From Druceiella hillmani (Eukaryota > Arthropoda > Insecta > Lepidoptera > Hepialidae), in NCBI GenBank assembly GCA_039881145.1, contig JAYKKI010000032.1, forward strand, positions 10,231,001 to 10,295,000: a stretch of 64,000 bases of DNA. Reading direction: 5' to 3'. Of the stretch, positions 25,640-37,640 are shown one piece after another; within the stretch, counting starts at the first letter, position 1; each line of letters starts with the position of its first letter. The notes under the pieces are model-generated. The model saw nothing but the letters and a program-made list of their open reading frames with translations. It did not search any database and was not told the DNA's origin. The position numbers and the translations under genes are program-made.

Positions 25640-28300
25640 GCGACTTTGACACATAACGACATCTTATTTATTAGTTGCGAAAATGTAAACGCATACTCCG
25701 CTTGTAACGTAAGGTACTGCAACTATCGCTGATGAAATATTTTTTAATATAATACGGTCAAACACTATGCAGTAAAATCGATGGTGGAACAATAGGGTAC
25801 ATGGAGTAATACGTCAAGATTTGATTAACATTAATTCTATGACCAGTTGGCGTACATTTTCTTCTGCAGCGTTAGTTAAAAAAATATTTGTGTATACTTG
25901 ATTATCTCTTATATATGTACTTATGTTTTGTATTTTTTGTAATGTGTTTAATATCGCTTGCTTTTTGATACTATTGAAATGAAAGTCTCTTTCTCTCTGC
26001 AGTTATTGTATTTTATTAAAAATTAATATGTTATTTACAATTATTATATATTATTTATAATTAGTGTATTAGTAGAAAAAACTTCTTGACTTCATATTAT
26101 ATCGTGATTATTTTTCATAATTATTATTTGTAAATACTACAAATACTGTACTATGTATCTCAGTCACAACTTTTTTATTTACAATATTTTATTTAAAAAC
26201 TTTGATATAACATCAAAAATCATATATACCCGATTAATGAAATCATTGATGACTAGGCATGAAATTATTCAATCTTTTTTTTATTAGCAGCGCAAAAAAA
26301 TTCTAAATTTTAAAGTGAATTTAAATGTGAAAGTCAAAAATTTCCACCGAATTATTTTCATTCCCGAAAGAACTTTAAATCGAAATATCATGAATATTAT
26401 TCAGCTTAATAGATACTTAATAGATTTTCAATAAGTTTTTTCATGTCAATGTAAATAAATACATGGAGGTTTCCTCATTATTTTTCCTCGTCTTAGGAAA
26501 TAAAGCGATTAAGTAACATTGTTACGCAATTAATGATTTTGTACTTTTACTACTAGGTTGAATTTTAACAACGATGATAATATTAAGATGAACATATTAA
26601 TAAAAAAAATTATGATGAACATATTAAGTTAATATGTTTAATTAAATATGATGCATTATATTTATATAACGATGTTTAAATAAACGCCAACATGTATTTT
26701 TTATTAATAATTATGCAAAGTTTTACAATGTTTTGAATTATGGAGCTTGAAAGTAGCTATTATTTCAAGAAAAAAATATATGATACACATGTAAACAGAT
26801 TAGTATGTATATGTATGAATGCCCTAAATATATTGTTTGTCTAGATACTTTTGGGATTTCAAAATGAGTAGAATGTAATTAAAAAAGTTATTAAAGGTTA
26901 CTTAATAAAAAATTTAACAAATTTTTCCAATTAATACAGGTTAGTATAAATTATTTATACAAAATGTTAACAATTTTGTTCCAACAATTCGGTCGTAATT
27001 TATATTTTTGGTAAATCGACGCTATAGGCAGAAGGCTTTTGGTTAAAATAACGATCATCTGTGAATTCGACTTTCGTGTTTCGTCCAAATTTTTACACGT
27101 TTTATTGATTTGCTGACTGTAGTAGGGACTAATGTTGAAAGATGAAATTATGAAAATAGATAAAATAACATGTACTACTATATTATGTTTAGATATAAGT
27201 ACAAAAAAAATATTTCACATTGTTCGAAACTAAAAAGCTTACTAGGTTTTATAAAAAAATTATCCTAACTATTAACCCATTTTGCTCTTCTTATATACTA
27301 CAGTTCCGTATAGGCAATCTACAAAAGGTAAGCAGACCCAGAGAGGCACTGTTATTAAAGATTATTTATTTACTTGCCTGGCATTTACTTTGACTATTCA
27401 GCCATTGTCACTACGCTTAAATTATTTGGGCAAGTTTGCAGTAAAGGTTACCATCACCATATATTTCTCTGGGGGCGTTTTATCAAAAATTTGTTTCAAT
27501 GAAAGAAAGACGCTTTCATTATGTTGTAAATAAATTTAAGGTCGTTAATGAAGTCATTATTACTTTGTAGTTAACTGTTAGATTTCGGTCTAATTAGTGA
27601 GCTCAAAATTTACACATAATTTTGAACTAAACTGAGTTTGAAAAGCATTAACTGCCAAAAATATGAAACCTTCAAAACTCAGGATCTTTAATATTTTAAA
27701 ACATTAAGAACTAAATGGAAACTTAAAAGTTAAGAGTAGGGATTCTAAAGTTTATAGATTTCAATAATATACAACTCGAACTTTATTGAAGTAATAAATA
27801 TTAAGTACTGATACACAAATAATTTTGAAAGCTTTGCTTTAAATTTTATAAATAACTTTAGAGACAATATTATTAAATTCTTAGAAAAGCAACAGTAATG
27901 AATGAAAGTAATTAAATGCTCGTGATTGTTAGTCAAAATCTGATGTAAATCAAATACCTTATTTCCAACAATGCTGAACTTTAAAAGAATAGAAGTAAGA
28001 AGGATAAAAGTAAAATTATTGAAACTAAAGTTATTGGAAAAAGAATTGGAAGTTCTTTAATGCTAACCTAAAATATGTGCGTGTAGAACATAACGAGCAA
28101 AACTAAAAATTCGCGGGAGGTTTTATTTTCCTTAAATTGCTGAATTTCACAGAATACATTGTTTGGTGTGTTCAAGATTCTGTCATTTTAAATTTTCATA
28201 ACTTATTTTAAAATAATAATTTTAACTCATGGAATATATTCTAAAATAGTACGACCTCTAAACCCTTTCATTCTGTAATAAGTACCCGTATCGTGATTAC
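25640..28300 (+). repeat. Module m5 of unit 2, non-coding
   Basis: Aligns with 38920-41640 and inverted 55440-53180. Shared landmarks are 'gtctagatacttttggg'/'cctagacatatctttagg', 'attaacccatt' and 'taggcaatctacaaaaggt'. Reading frames are short and not conserved between copies. Unit 1 lacks it. Confidence 0.8.
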
Positions 28301-29805
28301 TGTACGATTATGTACAATTCTGTTAACACATGTCACACGTGTTAAAGTTAAATCTTATTTTATATTTAATAAAAATGAGATCTAAGACCCCTTGTAAGGG
28401 AGACTAGCGAAGAATTTTATAAAAATAAATGTATAACAAATTTTTAAGTATATGTTTGTAAAAGAAAAGAATTCGGAATTATTTGTATAATAAAAGCAAA
28501 TATTGTGCATATTTTAAAAAATTTCTCCTAAATGCCCCGGTATGATCTCATATTTATGGATAATTGGATATTTTACTTGCTTAGAAATAACGAATTAAAC
28601 AAAAATAAACAATCTGATATTACTAAAGTTGCATATTTACTTTTCTCGGTTTGCATTCTTTATGTAATATTATGAATGACGTCTTGTCGTTATTTCTTCA
28701 TAAAAAACCTAAAATAGTAAAAATAAAACCGATAGCAGGCGCTAGTCCGAAAAGCAAATTTAGCAGTGTTGATTACATGGAAAATTTATAATGTAAACGA
28801 AAAATAGCATTGGGAGACCGCGTATGAGGATGAAATATTTAATATATATATTTTCAAAAAATATGTTTTCTTTTGTTTATAAAATAGGCATAATTCTTTC
28901 TCCATTCGATCTTTAATTAAATCAACACTTCCCTCTTTTCTTGTGTAAGGTTGGATACCTTACACCGTAAGCTGATTAATATTTTACTAATTCTAACAAT
29001 TTGTAGGCACCCTTAAACCGTCTTACCTAGGCTTCAATCGTATTTACCACATCAGTGAGGTTCAGTGGTACCCAAGCTATCATTAGTCAATGAACTCTAG
29101 GCCTTTTGCTGCTACGCATACCAATTGCAAATCAGGGGACTATTTCAAAACATTTCTTATCTCTGACTTTAAATTAATTTACAATTCGTAAGCGTTCGAA
29201 TGTTTACTATACCAGCAATACGTGTTATTTAGGTTTACACAAATTATCTCCTGATAACAGGTGTCTAGGATTGTATTAAAGATAATAATTTAACATTATT
29301 ACAATTCTTTGTGCTTGTTAATTTCATGTTTTGCTGAAGTCAAATATTATGGGATGAAATTTTGTAAATACTAAAGTAAATAAAATTTTTTTTAATAATA
29401 AATTTTATTTCTTTGTTCCAGCATTTTATGTTGTTATTAGTTTCTTATGTATCCTTTTGATATTTCCATTCCTACAACAGTGAGCACCTTCACTCTGTAG
29501 TTCACATCAAACAGATTAAGTTTATTTATAAAGACGTCTAATTAAGAAGAATTTGGAATGAAAATACATGTTAGTTATTACAAAAGCTGTCAAAAGTAGT
29601 GGAAAGAAACATATAAATGGGGAAAATATATCTAGAAATAGAGATGGAAACAGTGAGAAAAGCCCAACTACGTCGCAGTTTGTTTACTGAGGGAAAAAGT
29701 AATAAGAAAATAAAGTAAAATAAAAGTACTTATGTAATGTATAGATAGATAGAAAGCAACGCCGAACAAAAAATACTTGGTGAATTAATATCATTAAATT
29801 AAGAA

Positions 29806-30300
29806 GCGCCACGCCCACGGCCGACCTCGAGAACTCCATTAGCCCATTGATAACCCGATCACATCGCCGCATATAAATAATCATACAGAACATCACAGGG
29901 GAAAACACTCTCATTTCATGACATTATTATGAGCCATAAGAGAGAATGCTTCGCGCTTTGTGAGCCTTCCGCTGGGAGACTATTCATAAATTATATCATT
30001 ACGCCGGCGTGGGAGTACTAAGGAGGAATAGAACGAACGTCTGCATGAGTGATGGCGACCATTTATTGTAACGACAGCACTTGGGTGAAGGTCTAGGCTT
30101 AGTCCATCCAGCTCGTCGGCGCTGTAATATTTCGGAGGTCGTCTAAGTCGAGGATTATTTCTGTGTATTATTGGTTTTACGAGCGATATTGCCAGATATT
30201 GACAGATCTATTTACAATCAAATAGAGTTATGCTGGGTCGACATTGCCTAACCTAATCGGTCTTTTTGATAAGTGTTGATAACTCCCTGCGTTTTTTTCA
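29806..30300 (+). repeat. GC island 2, unit 3 copy
   Basis: Very close to 19190-19680, including 'tataaata' at 29872-29879, 'gccataagagaga', 'gccttccgctgggagac' and 'cggtctttttgataag'. Confidence 0.85.
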
Positions 30301-31447
30301 TTCTGCTATTTTTTGATGATTCCTAAGTATTAATGTTCATTCTTTGTTCATTGTAAGAAGTTTCGAAATATATTTCAAAAGAATTGAAATTTTTGATTAG
30401 ACGAAATCTGACACATCCTAATTGTCAGCTTTGCAAAATGATTTTAGAGATTCTGGAATAATTTATATAGTATTTACTTTATGCCAGATACAGAGCAAAC
30501 ATATAAAAATTAAATTATCATTCGCCACCAGATTTTAGAACACTAGTCATAATCATCATCATTTATGGTGATGAGGTTAATAGCCGGATGGTGCTTTTAC
30601 GTCTATCTCAGACTATTTTTTATTGGCTTAAAAATAGGATTTCTGAAATACCATTTATCATAATTTTAGCTTGAGTATTTTCCTAAATAAGGGGGAAGAC
30701 GAATATATTTTTTAGTATATATCTAAAGATACAATACTTATAATAGTGAAAAAGACTATATTTTGTGACTATTATATTTAACTCTTTCAAATAATACTTC
30801 CCTCCCCCTATAAATAGAATTAAAAAAGCATGTACTTAATTTAACCACCTAAAATTTTGAGTTGTAACATTTTTGAGTTATAGCTGTTGAGATATGTACG
30901 AGTTGTCTTATCTAAGTTTCTACGTCAGGCGGTTTCCGAGAAAGAAGGCTACGACGGAACTCTAAAAATGGTAGCATATCATGTGCAATATGGTGTTCTT
31001 TTAAATTTATAAGCAATTTGGAAATTGATGAGAAAGCGTGACGAATATAAAGTTGATATTTGGTTTTAAAGTATGAGTACCTTGACCAATATTTAATTTA
31101 ACATGACTTAGATATCGCTTTTGTTTCGTCATTACATATTTCACAGGTACAATTTTGATTTCTATATCATGTGATTTTTAAAATTATTTAGCAATTATTA
31201 TTGAGGAATAAATGTTTGAATTATAATAATTGACGATACCATCATTTCCGAGGTAAACACACAAACATATGTACTTTAAAATTGAAAATGACAATTTACT
31301 TTATATTGATCATTATAATGATATTTACTAAGACGTCTTAAATTATAAAAAATATTAATGAAACTTTATATTTATTTTAAATAAACATACGTACCATTGC
31401 AATCTTAACTCAATGCCACCAAATCTGAAAATATCATTCGCATACGC

Positions 31448-31455
31448 ATCCCATA
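31448..31455. repeat. hAT target-site duplication, left
   Basis: ATCCCATA, identical to 34868-34875. Eight bases is the hAT standard. Units 1 (about 600-615) and 2 (about 23133-23150) show the uninterrupted site. Confidence 0.92.
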
Positions 31456-31555
31456 TAGGGATTGCAATCCAGCAAGGTTTTCAATCCAGCTGGATTTTTG
31501 CTGGATTGACTTAAATCCAGCTGGAACCAGCGCGGATCCAGCAAAATATGGAATG
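31456..31555. repeat. hAT left terminal and subterminal repeats
   Basis: The terminal 'tagggattgcaatcc' is followed by at least five 'ccagc'/'gctgg' half-sites, including 'aatccagctggatt' and 'gcggatccagc'. They mirror the right end. Confidence 0.9.
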
Positions 31556-32040
31556 AAAAAAAAACATAATTTTTAATGATATTTCTAGTCATTTTTTAAT
31601 GTCAACTTTTTTATTACTAATCATGTATTAAAAAAATTAGGGGTACCTATTTATTTAGTAGTTACTACATATTTTTGGTTTAGTTTTTTAATTCTTTGTC
31701 ATTTGAGATCGAAAGAATTATTGACTTAAAATTACACTTCTATTATTATGGTTCATGAAGTGAGAAAAATAAAATACAAAATCAAATGCAATGCTTCTAA
31801 GTAAACGATATCTTAAACAATGTAATAATCAATTCTACCGAGAGCTAATGCTACAACTTCAACTACAAATCACAAATATCAGCCTGTATTCCAAGAAGTC
31901 TCGAAACGATCTTCTTTGCAGCCATTTAAGATATAATTTTATATTACTACCATCACTGTAAGCGAGATTAAGATATCCTATGAAAATCAAAAGCTTATAA
32001 TCGAATTAGGAAGTTTAAACTCTGACAACAGAAAGATAAA

Positions 32041-34010
32041 CTATTTAGTTTTGTGAATTCGCTGGAAGTAAGACCTTAAATAACAAATTTTATCTATAGT
32101 CTTATCGCCTAACCTACTTCGCACAGAACTGCATATATAACAGGCTGCTGAGAAGGCCCTCTCCGCCTCTACGCTGGTCGGTTTCAAGGTCATTAAATAA
32201 TCATAAATCATAGATAAATATCCGCCCTTCACTCCCTCACTCTCAAAAGCAGTCATTTCCTTTTTTAAAATCTTTTCGTAGTCTATTTGAGAACCCCTTT
32301 TTTTGTTTATAAAAGTTTTCTTTCCCTCGTTTTAGTTCATTCTCAAACTCTTGTTTTAAAGTAAAATTCACGGGATCCGGATTATCTGGCCCATCTTCTT
32401 CTAGTTCCATTACAACCTCTTGTACTGTTTCCACATCCACAATCACTTGTTTATTGACACGATTCAATAAATGTTTCATCTCTTGTCGCATTGTACTTTT
32501 TTTCGGCATTGGAAAATAGCCAGGATTTTTTACTTCTTCTTCATATTTCTTTGGATTTTGTAAGTACACTAACGTACCTGTAACTTCAGGGAGGCGCCGT
32601 TCTGCTATTCTGTTTTGTAGTGCTTCGGACAGCTCGGAACTTAGGTTAGTGGTCTGGTTATTTAGTTTGTCTAAGGCAAATTTCAGAGATGTGCCAGCAG
32701 TTATCAAAGTGGACTCGCTTCTGCAAAGAGCTTCTACAGCCAGTTTCAACGGTTCAAGACTGGTGATCAACTCGTTGATTATTGACCACTCGTAAGCGGA
32801 ATTTTACCTCAGAACCAATATCTATCAAGGTTTTATCAATGCAAACTTTTAGGCTCTAGAAACGTTCCAGCATGCTTAGCAAACTGTTCCACCCGGTGCG
32901 GCAGTCAAGAATTAAACTTAATTCTTTGCCTTTCTCTTCCTGGATATATTTTTGCAAGAACTTGTCGTCTTTGGTAGGTGATTTTTTGAAAGTGTTCACA
33001 ACTTTTTGTACTTTCATAAGCAGATCACGGTAACGTGGAATCAATTCAACACGGCCCGCTGATGTTTGTTCGTTTGTTACTGTCAGTCCTTCATTAATTT
33101 CTGTCTCCGAATCATCATTTTCATCTTCATACTCGTCGCTTTCGTCTATTGGTGCTTGTTCTATTTCGTTTTGAGGTTTCTTTTTATACAACACGTCTAC
33201 CACAGCCAACTGGATACCATGTGCGAAGCACAGTTGTTGATAGCAAGGCATGAGCTTGCCAACTTTCACCATAACGGATGCGCCGTCGGTTGTGATACCA
33301 ACGATGTCGGATTCAATGATTAAGCCAAACATTTTTAGCCGTTCTGACACTAATTCAATGCAGTGTTCAGCAGTGCAGGATCCGTGAATTCTAATCAACC
33401 CTAGATTGAAATGTTTATCTGTGAGGTGCAAGTTGAGATTTATGTAACTGTGATTTTTTAGGGAGGTCCACTCATCGAAGCTTAACGAAAATTTTTGTCC
33501 TTTTTGTTTTAAATTAGTTAATTCTTTTATAAAATCTGCTTGGATATTTTCTGCATACCGATAAATTATCGCTCTTATTGTGTTCGGAGAAGTTGGCAGT
33601 TGGAATCCACTTTTTGCGAATAATTGTCTCAAATCGGGTGATGTACAAAATGAACTCATACAAAAACCATCTTTACAAATCATCCTAGTGATCATACCTT
33701 CCATAGAATTTTCTTTTTCAAAGTAGAAATCAATAGTCTTCTTCGATTTTTTGCTCGGAACTACTTCTTGAGTATTTTCATTTTTTGACGTGTTTGCTGA
33801 GGCCGCTGAGGCGGCAATGGGAGTTGGTGTAATTGTATTAGTATGTAAATCTTTGGTGTTTGAAGAACTGATGTTGACATTGATACAGTGTATCTTTTTC
33901 AGATGGTTTTTTAAGCCTGTCGTTGAACGGTTGCTAATAAGCAATATTTTTGAACACAATGAGCATTTAGCACTTCGACCATTATCCAATTTTGTGAAAA
34001 ATTCCCACAA
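32041..34010 (-). pseudogene. hAT transposase (BED zinc finger, DDE, hATC)
   Basis: The first open stretch (34010-32856, 384 codons) starts WEFF and contains a BED finger with Cys16, Cys19, His36 and His41. It then has the RNase H-like motifs 'FSLSFDEWTS' (Asp179) and 'GITTDGASVMVKVG' (Asp242), and the insertion-domain motif 'CFAHGIQLAVVDVL' (Cys261, His264). It ends at an in-frame TAG (32856). Similarity continues past the stop, then shifts frame near 32770 into a 175-codon stretch. It shifts again near 32250 into 'SVEAERAFSAACYICSSVRS' and 'KICYLRSYF', the hATC block with the catalytic Glu. No ATG precedes the BED finger in frame; TTG is the first near-start and a TAA lies about 36 bases upstream, so the N-terminus is lost too. 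The enzyme would bind subterminal repeats and cut and paste. This copy is inactive. Confidence 0.93.
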
Positions 34011-34169
34011 ATTTCTTTTATCATCTTTAGCAGAAATTTTTGGATATTACCGAACGATAATCCTTGGAATCTGAAAATTAAATAGATATGACTGTAAAAT
34101 AAGATGTATTTAAGTGTGATTGAACAAAATCCTAAAATTCGACTAAAAGTTGTCTCTTTCCGTGAGTAC

Positions 34170-34370
34170 ATTAACGTTTTTAGTAATTGTTGTTATAGCG
34201 CCAACAGAAATACATCATCTGTGAAAATTTCAATTGTCTAGCTATCACGCACTGTTCATGAGATGCAACCTGGTGACAGACGGACATACGGATGGACGGA
34301 CAGACGGACGGACAGCGAAGTCTCAGTAATAGGGTCTCGTTTTACCTTCGGGTACGGAATCCTAAAAATC
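34170..34370. repeat. Dispersed insect-type repeat inside the hAT
   Basis: Contains 'aatacatcatctgtgaaaat', 'gtctagctatcacg', 'agacggacggacag', 'aatagggtctcgttttacc' and 'gggtacggaatcctaaaaat'. From memory this word order is extremely common in lepidopteran genomes. It is either nested in the hAT or carried as part of it. Confidence 0.65.
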
Positions 34371-34599
34371 AAAAGATTTCGCGATATTGGCAAATAAATC
34401 TGATTTTTATTTTGACTGTCGGTCGACTGTTTTTTCTTTGAGTAAGTTACAATAACCAAATCAAATCATGTTTCAATCATAATTCATAATCATTAATCAT
34501 TTAAAATAAATACATAAGTCAAATTACTTACTTATATATTCAGTCTCACGAACAACACGCACAGCAGGTTGAGAGCACTTTAAAATAGGTAAACAAACA

Positions 34600-34735
34600 G
34601 AAGAAGTCAAAGGGTAGGCGGTGCATGGAGAGAGGGGGCGACGTTGCCGTTCAATCGGACTCGTGGCACTTACTATACCAATTGAATGCAACGTCGCGCA
34701 TCGTTCGCCGACTCTGCGTTAAAGATATATCTTAA
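34600..34735. other. GC-rich 5' region of the hAT element
   Basis: A GC-rich patch ('gagagagggggcgacg', 'gcatcgttcgccgac') upstream of the minus-strand transposase. It may be a promoter or leader relic; no specific motif identified. Confidence 0.35.
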
Positions 34736-34754
34736 CTAATTTCGAATATGATAC

Positions 34755-34867
34755 GTTTACGGATCCGCGCTGCTGGATCCAGCACGGCATGCTGGATCCA
34801 GCTTGTAAAAAAAATGCGCTGGATCCAGTGGATTGCTGGATGCTGGATCCAGCAATTGCAATCTATA
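34755..34867. repeat. hAT right terminal and subterminal repeats
   Basis: Three perfect 'gctggatccagc' palindromes and one near copy precede the terminus 'attgcaatctata'. The inverse of the terminus pairs with the left end. Confidence 0.92.
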
Positions 34868-34875
34868 ATCCCATA
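34868..34875. repeat. hAT target-site duplication, right
   Basis: ATCCCATA, identical to the left duplication. Unit sequence ('cgagcaaaacacgaaac') resumes at once. Confidence 0.92.
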
Positions 34876-35529
34876 CGAGCAAAACACGAAACTATTGATT
34901 GATGAATATGTCGCTAGGATCTCCAAGGTTGTGAAAATAAGGTTGTACGCAATGCTATATAATGTTTATAAACATTGTTTTATCCACGTTTATTAAATAA
35001 ATCTTTCTAATTTGATTATTTCATATATATATATATATATATTAATACTTGAAGAGGAATGTTTGTACCCCTTTTTAAGCATATTGCGCGCACGCGTGTG
35101 AGATTTGGCATACTTAAAGTTTATATGGGGAAGGAGTGCTGAAAGCTAAAATTTAAATATGTCGTGTATATTAATACTTGAACAGAATATTTATTTTTGT
35201 ATTATTAATATATTTATAATATTATTACAAATACATCAATACCACTAAATTCTATTGACAATGTCAAGCACATAATTGTCTGTGAAGAAATCCAGAAATG
35301 GTTCGAAATTTAAAATTAATTATTATTTTACACTGAGACCCATAGCCTTACATTGCTTTTAAAAATTTTAAGTTTTTTCGTTCACGCAACAAAAAGATAT
35401 GGCGAATGAATATATATAAAGCGTAATGTCTTTTTTAAAATTTTAACATAGTTTTAATCAGTGATCATTAAAATCTATATGGCATTTACGGTTCACCTAC
35501 AATCTTGAAAATTATCATATTGGTAGATC

Positions 35530-36095
35530 TTATGATGGCATGTCCATGTGTGCAGAGTTCATATAACACCAAAAGTGTTGAAGATGGCCTCAGCAACCTC
35601 AGCAGATTTTTCAATGTACAGAAGGTGCTGTGGATCTTCTGTGCAGATGCTGAAAATGATCCTGGACAGTTGAAGATATGATGGGGAGATAAGTAGATGT
35701 CTGGATAGTTAGGGCAAGGGTTGCTGTAGCTGCGATGTCCATCTGGAGAGATCTTCATTCCTTTTAAGTGATTGGTTCTAAGTCTGGTTAGCGTGGTTGA
35801 TATATCTACATAAGTTTAGTTCTGGGATGGATATCTTGGATTGATTAATGATAAGTCTTCGGATGGCCACTGCACCGGCGTCTATGAGGGTTAATGAGTT
35901 AGATGTCTTGGGGGAATTACGGGATTCTTTTGCAAGTTCATCGGCCTTCTCATTCCCCGGAATATCCACATGTGCCGGTATCCATTGAAGTGTACATGAT
36001 TTACGGGCACAAATGATTTGGTCGATGAGCTTTATGATATCGTGGCTGATTTTGCAGCTGTCTTTCCTGATAGCTTGTAACGCGGAACTCGAAAT
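35530..36095 (-). pseudogene. Non-LTR retrotransposon 3' fragment: RNase H domain and zinc-knuckle tail
   Basis: On the minus strand, 'SSSALQAIRKD' then 'LQWIPAHVDIPGNEKADELAKES' (written here in overlapping family terms; His46 and Asp56 of the 109-codon open stretch 35778-36107) are the RNase H motifs of jockey/I-type non-LTR elements. The first catalytic Asp is cut off at the 5' junction. After a frame change near 35765, 'KISPDGHRSYS' and a C-P-N-Y...H-H...C stretch resemble the terminal zinc knuckle with the second Cys changed to Tyr. It interrupts module m3, which is continuous at about 2790-2805 of unit 1. The 5' truncation fits target-primed reverse transcription. Clade assignment is uncertain. 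Confidence 0.87.
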
Positions 36096-37034
36096 CCTTA
36101 AAATCAAATATTTCTAATCCTATGAGGAATTATGCATTTTTTTAAATTTGCACATGTGAAAGATATAGTAAGCAAAATGTATATATTAAAAAAAATTAAT
36201 ATTTTGTTAACAGGAATAAACTTAATTGCGCCATGTTTTATGGAAATACATTGTGCCATTAAATGCTTATAAATGAATAAATGTGTACGGAAACCTCGTA
36301 TTGCGAATTGTGGTTCAAAGATTTTTTCAGCTGTCACGGTTCTTCATATTATCACTTTAAAATAGTAATTTATGTCTATTTCATCAAAATGTGTGCTACT
36401 TCATATTGGTGGTAAGTATGAAATATCGTAGCCTGCTTTACAGAGTTGGCCGGTTAAACATTATTGTTAATTAAAAGGTCCGAATTGAAAAATGTCTGTT
36501 CTATTGAAAAATTATATTATAAATAATTTTTTATTTGGGCGTTTTAAATACATATTAATAGTCGAGGTCATAATCATAACATTCACAAGAAATTTTGTTT
36601 CGTTCTTTTGGCGGTATCAAAATAAAGCTTTAGTCTTTTTAAAATACCTATAAAAAGAGTAGTACATTTTTGAGGCCTAAATCTTCGACTTTTACAGTAC
36701 TCCTAAGTCTATTACATAAACTGCTATTGAGTATGTCATTTAGACTACAATATACATCGTTTTCTAACCTGATGTGGTTCCCTTCATCTTGCTATTGAAT
36801 AATCTGTCTTTTCAAGTATACAGACAATGTTGAAAGAAACACATTGTAAAGGTAATTATAAGCGATATGAACAGTCCTGAAACGCAATTAAAGATATATC
36901 TAAAGAAAACTTTTATCATTTTTGCTATACTACATTAACATGCTTTGCTGAATATAAAATATATCGCAGTAAATAAATAAGAATGAGCATAGCAATGACG
37001 AGCGCTATTTAAATGTTAAATCAACATCATTGCA

Positions 37035-37310
37035 TTCAGAGTGCCCGTCTGCCTCCGTAAAATTTGTATGCTCACCTATCCTCAGCACCCCAACACACGA
37101 ATCGGTCGATTGATTGATGGCCTTGCAGTGGAAGCGCCATCGAACGGATCGGGGCCTCGGGCCGCATCGATTAAATTAAGTAGACCTCGTCTTGCCGGCC
37201 CAGGTTCTTGGGAGCGATCTGATATCAATTACACGCTCGTGAAACTCTTTTAGTGCCGCAACCCGATGGATGCATTTTATTTTAAGCTGTGGGCAGGCAC
37301 GGTAGGGTGA
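37035..37310 (-). repeat. GC island 1, unit 3 copy
   Basis: Paralogue of 3830-4085 and 23845-24130. It carries 'gatcggggcctcgggcc' and 'caacacacgaatcggtcg'. The minus-strand frame open in unit 2 is less well kept here. Confidence 0.7.
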
Positions 37311-37525
37311 TTAGCAATCTAGTTAGATTTTGTGATTATTATTTTCTTTTGTTTGAATCGGTATTGACTCGAACGCTTGATTGTTTCAATTTAGTTGTAT
37401 AGTTTTGGTTTACTGTTGATTATAACAGATTTTTTAAGTTTATACCTGGTACTTTGTAGACCAGCTCATCAAATTAGTCTGCATAAAGATAAATGTGAAA
37501 ACGTATAGCATATTATATCACGACA

Positions 37526-37561
37526 TGCAGATTGTAAAATAAGGTTTATATTATGATAGTA

Positions 37562-37605
<44 letters not shown>

Positions 37606-37640
37606 TGAGCATGCAGATTGTAAAATAAGGTTTATATTAA
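37526..37640. repeat. (TA)n microsatellite between a direct duplication
   Basis: The TA tract 37565-37604 is flanked by two copies of 'atgcagattgtaaaataagg' (about 37525 and 37612), each followed by 'tttatatta'. A slipped or break-repair duplication probably created both. Confidence 0.85.

Larger units (their letters stand above)
14850..28890 (+). repeat. Macro-repeat unit 2 (~14 kb)
   Basis: This is the copy with the longest D module. Positions 14850-16100 match inverted 62570-61370, and part of it matches 28930-29420. Positions 18930-20470 match 29570-30670 and inverted 58990-58000. Positions 21906-22340 match 30800-31230 and inverted 57100-56570. The m1, m4, m5 and m6 modules follow to 28890. 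Modules m3 and m7 are missing. A piggyBac fragment interrupts it at 20704-21905. The unit has no intact gene. Confidence 0.85.
31456..34867 (-). mobile_element. hAT superfamily DNA transposon, near full length, decayed
   Basis: A 3412-bp element with termini 'tagggattgcaatc' at left and the inverse of 'tatagattgcaat' at right. It is flanked by a perfect 8-bp duplication and inserted in module m1 of unit 3. Both ends carry clustered palindromic 'gctggatccagc' or half-site 'aatccagc' motifs, likely transposase-binding subterminal repeats. It encodes, on the minus strand, a BED-finger transposase with a C-terminal hATC dimerisation domain, broken by a stop and frameshifts. A dispersed-repeat piece (34170-34370) lies upstream of the reading frame. 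Confidence 0.95.

Noticed and set aside
27282..27533. Frame with 'TQRGTVIK' resembling 'TQRGAVIK' of the piggyBac fragment at 21480
   Set aside because: The similarity is confined to about eight residues. The m5 copies in units 3 and 4 do not keep the frame, so I treat it as chance.
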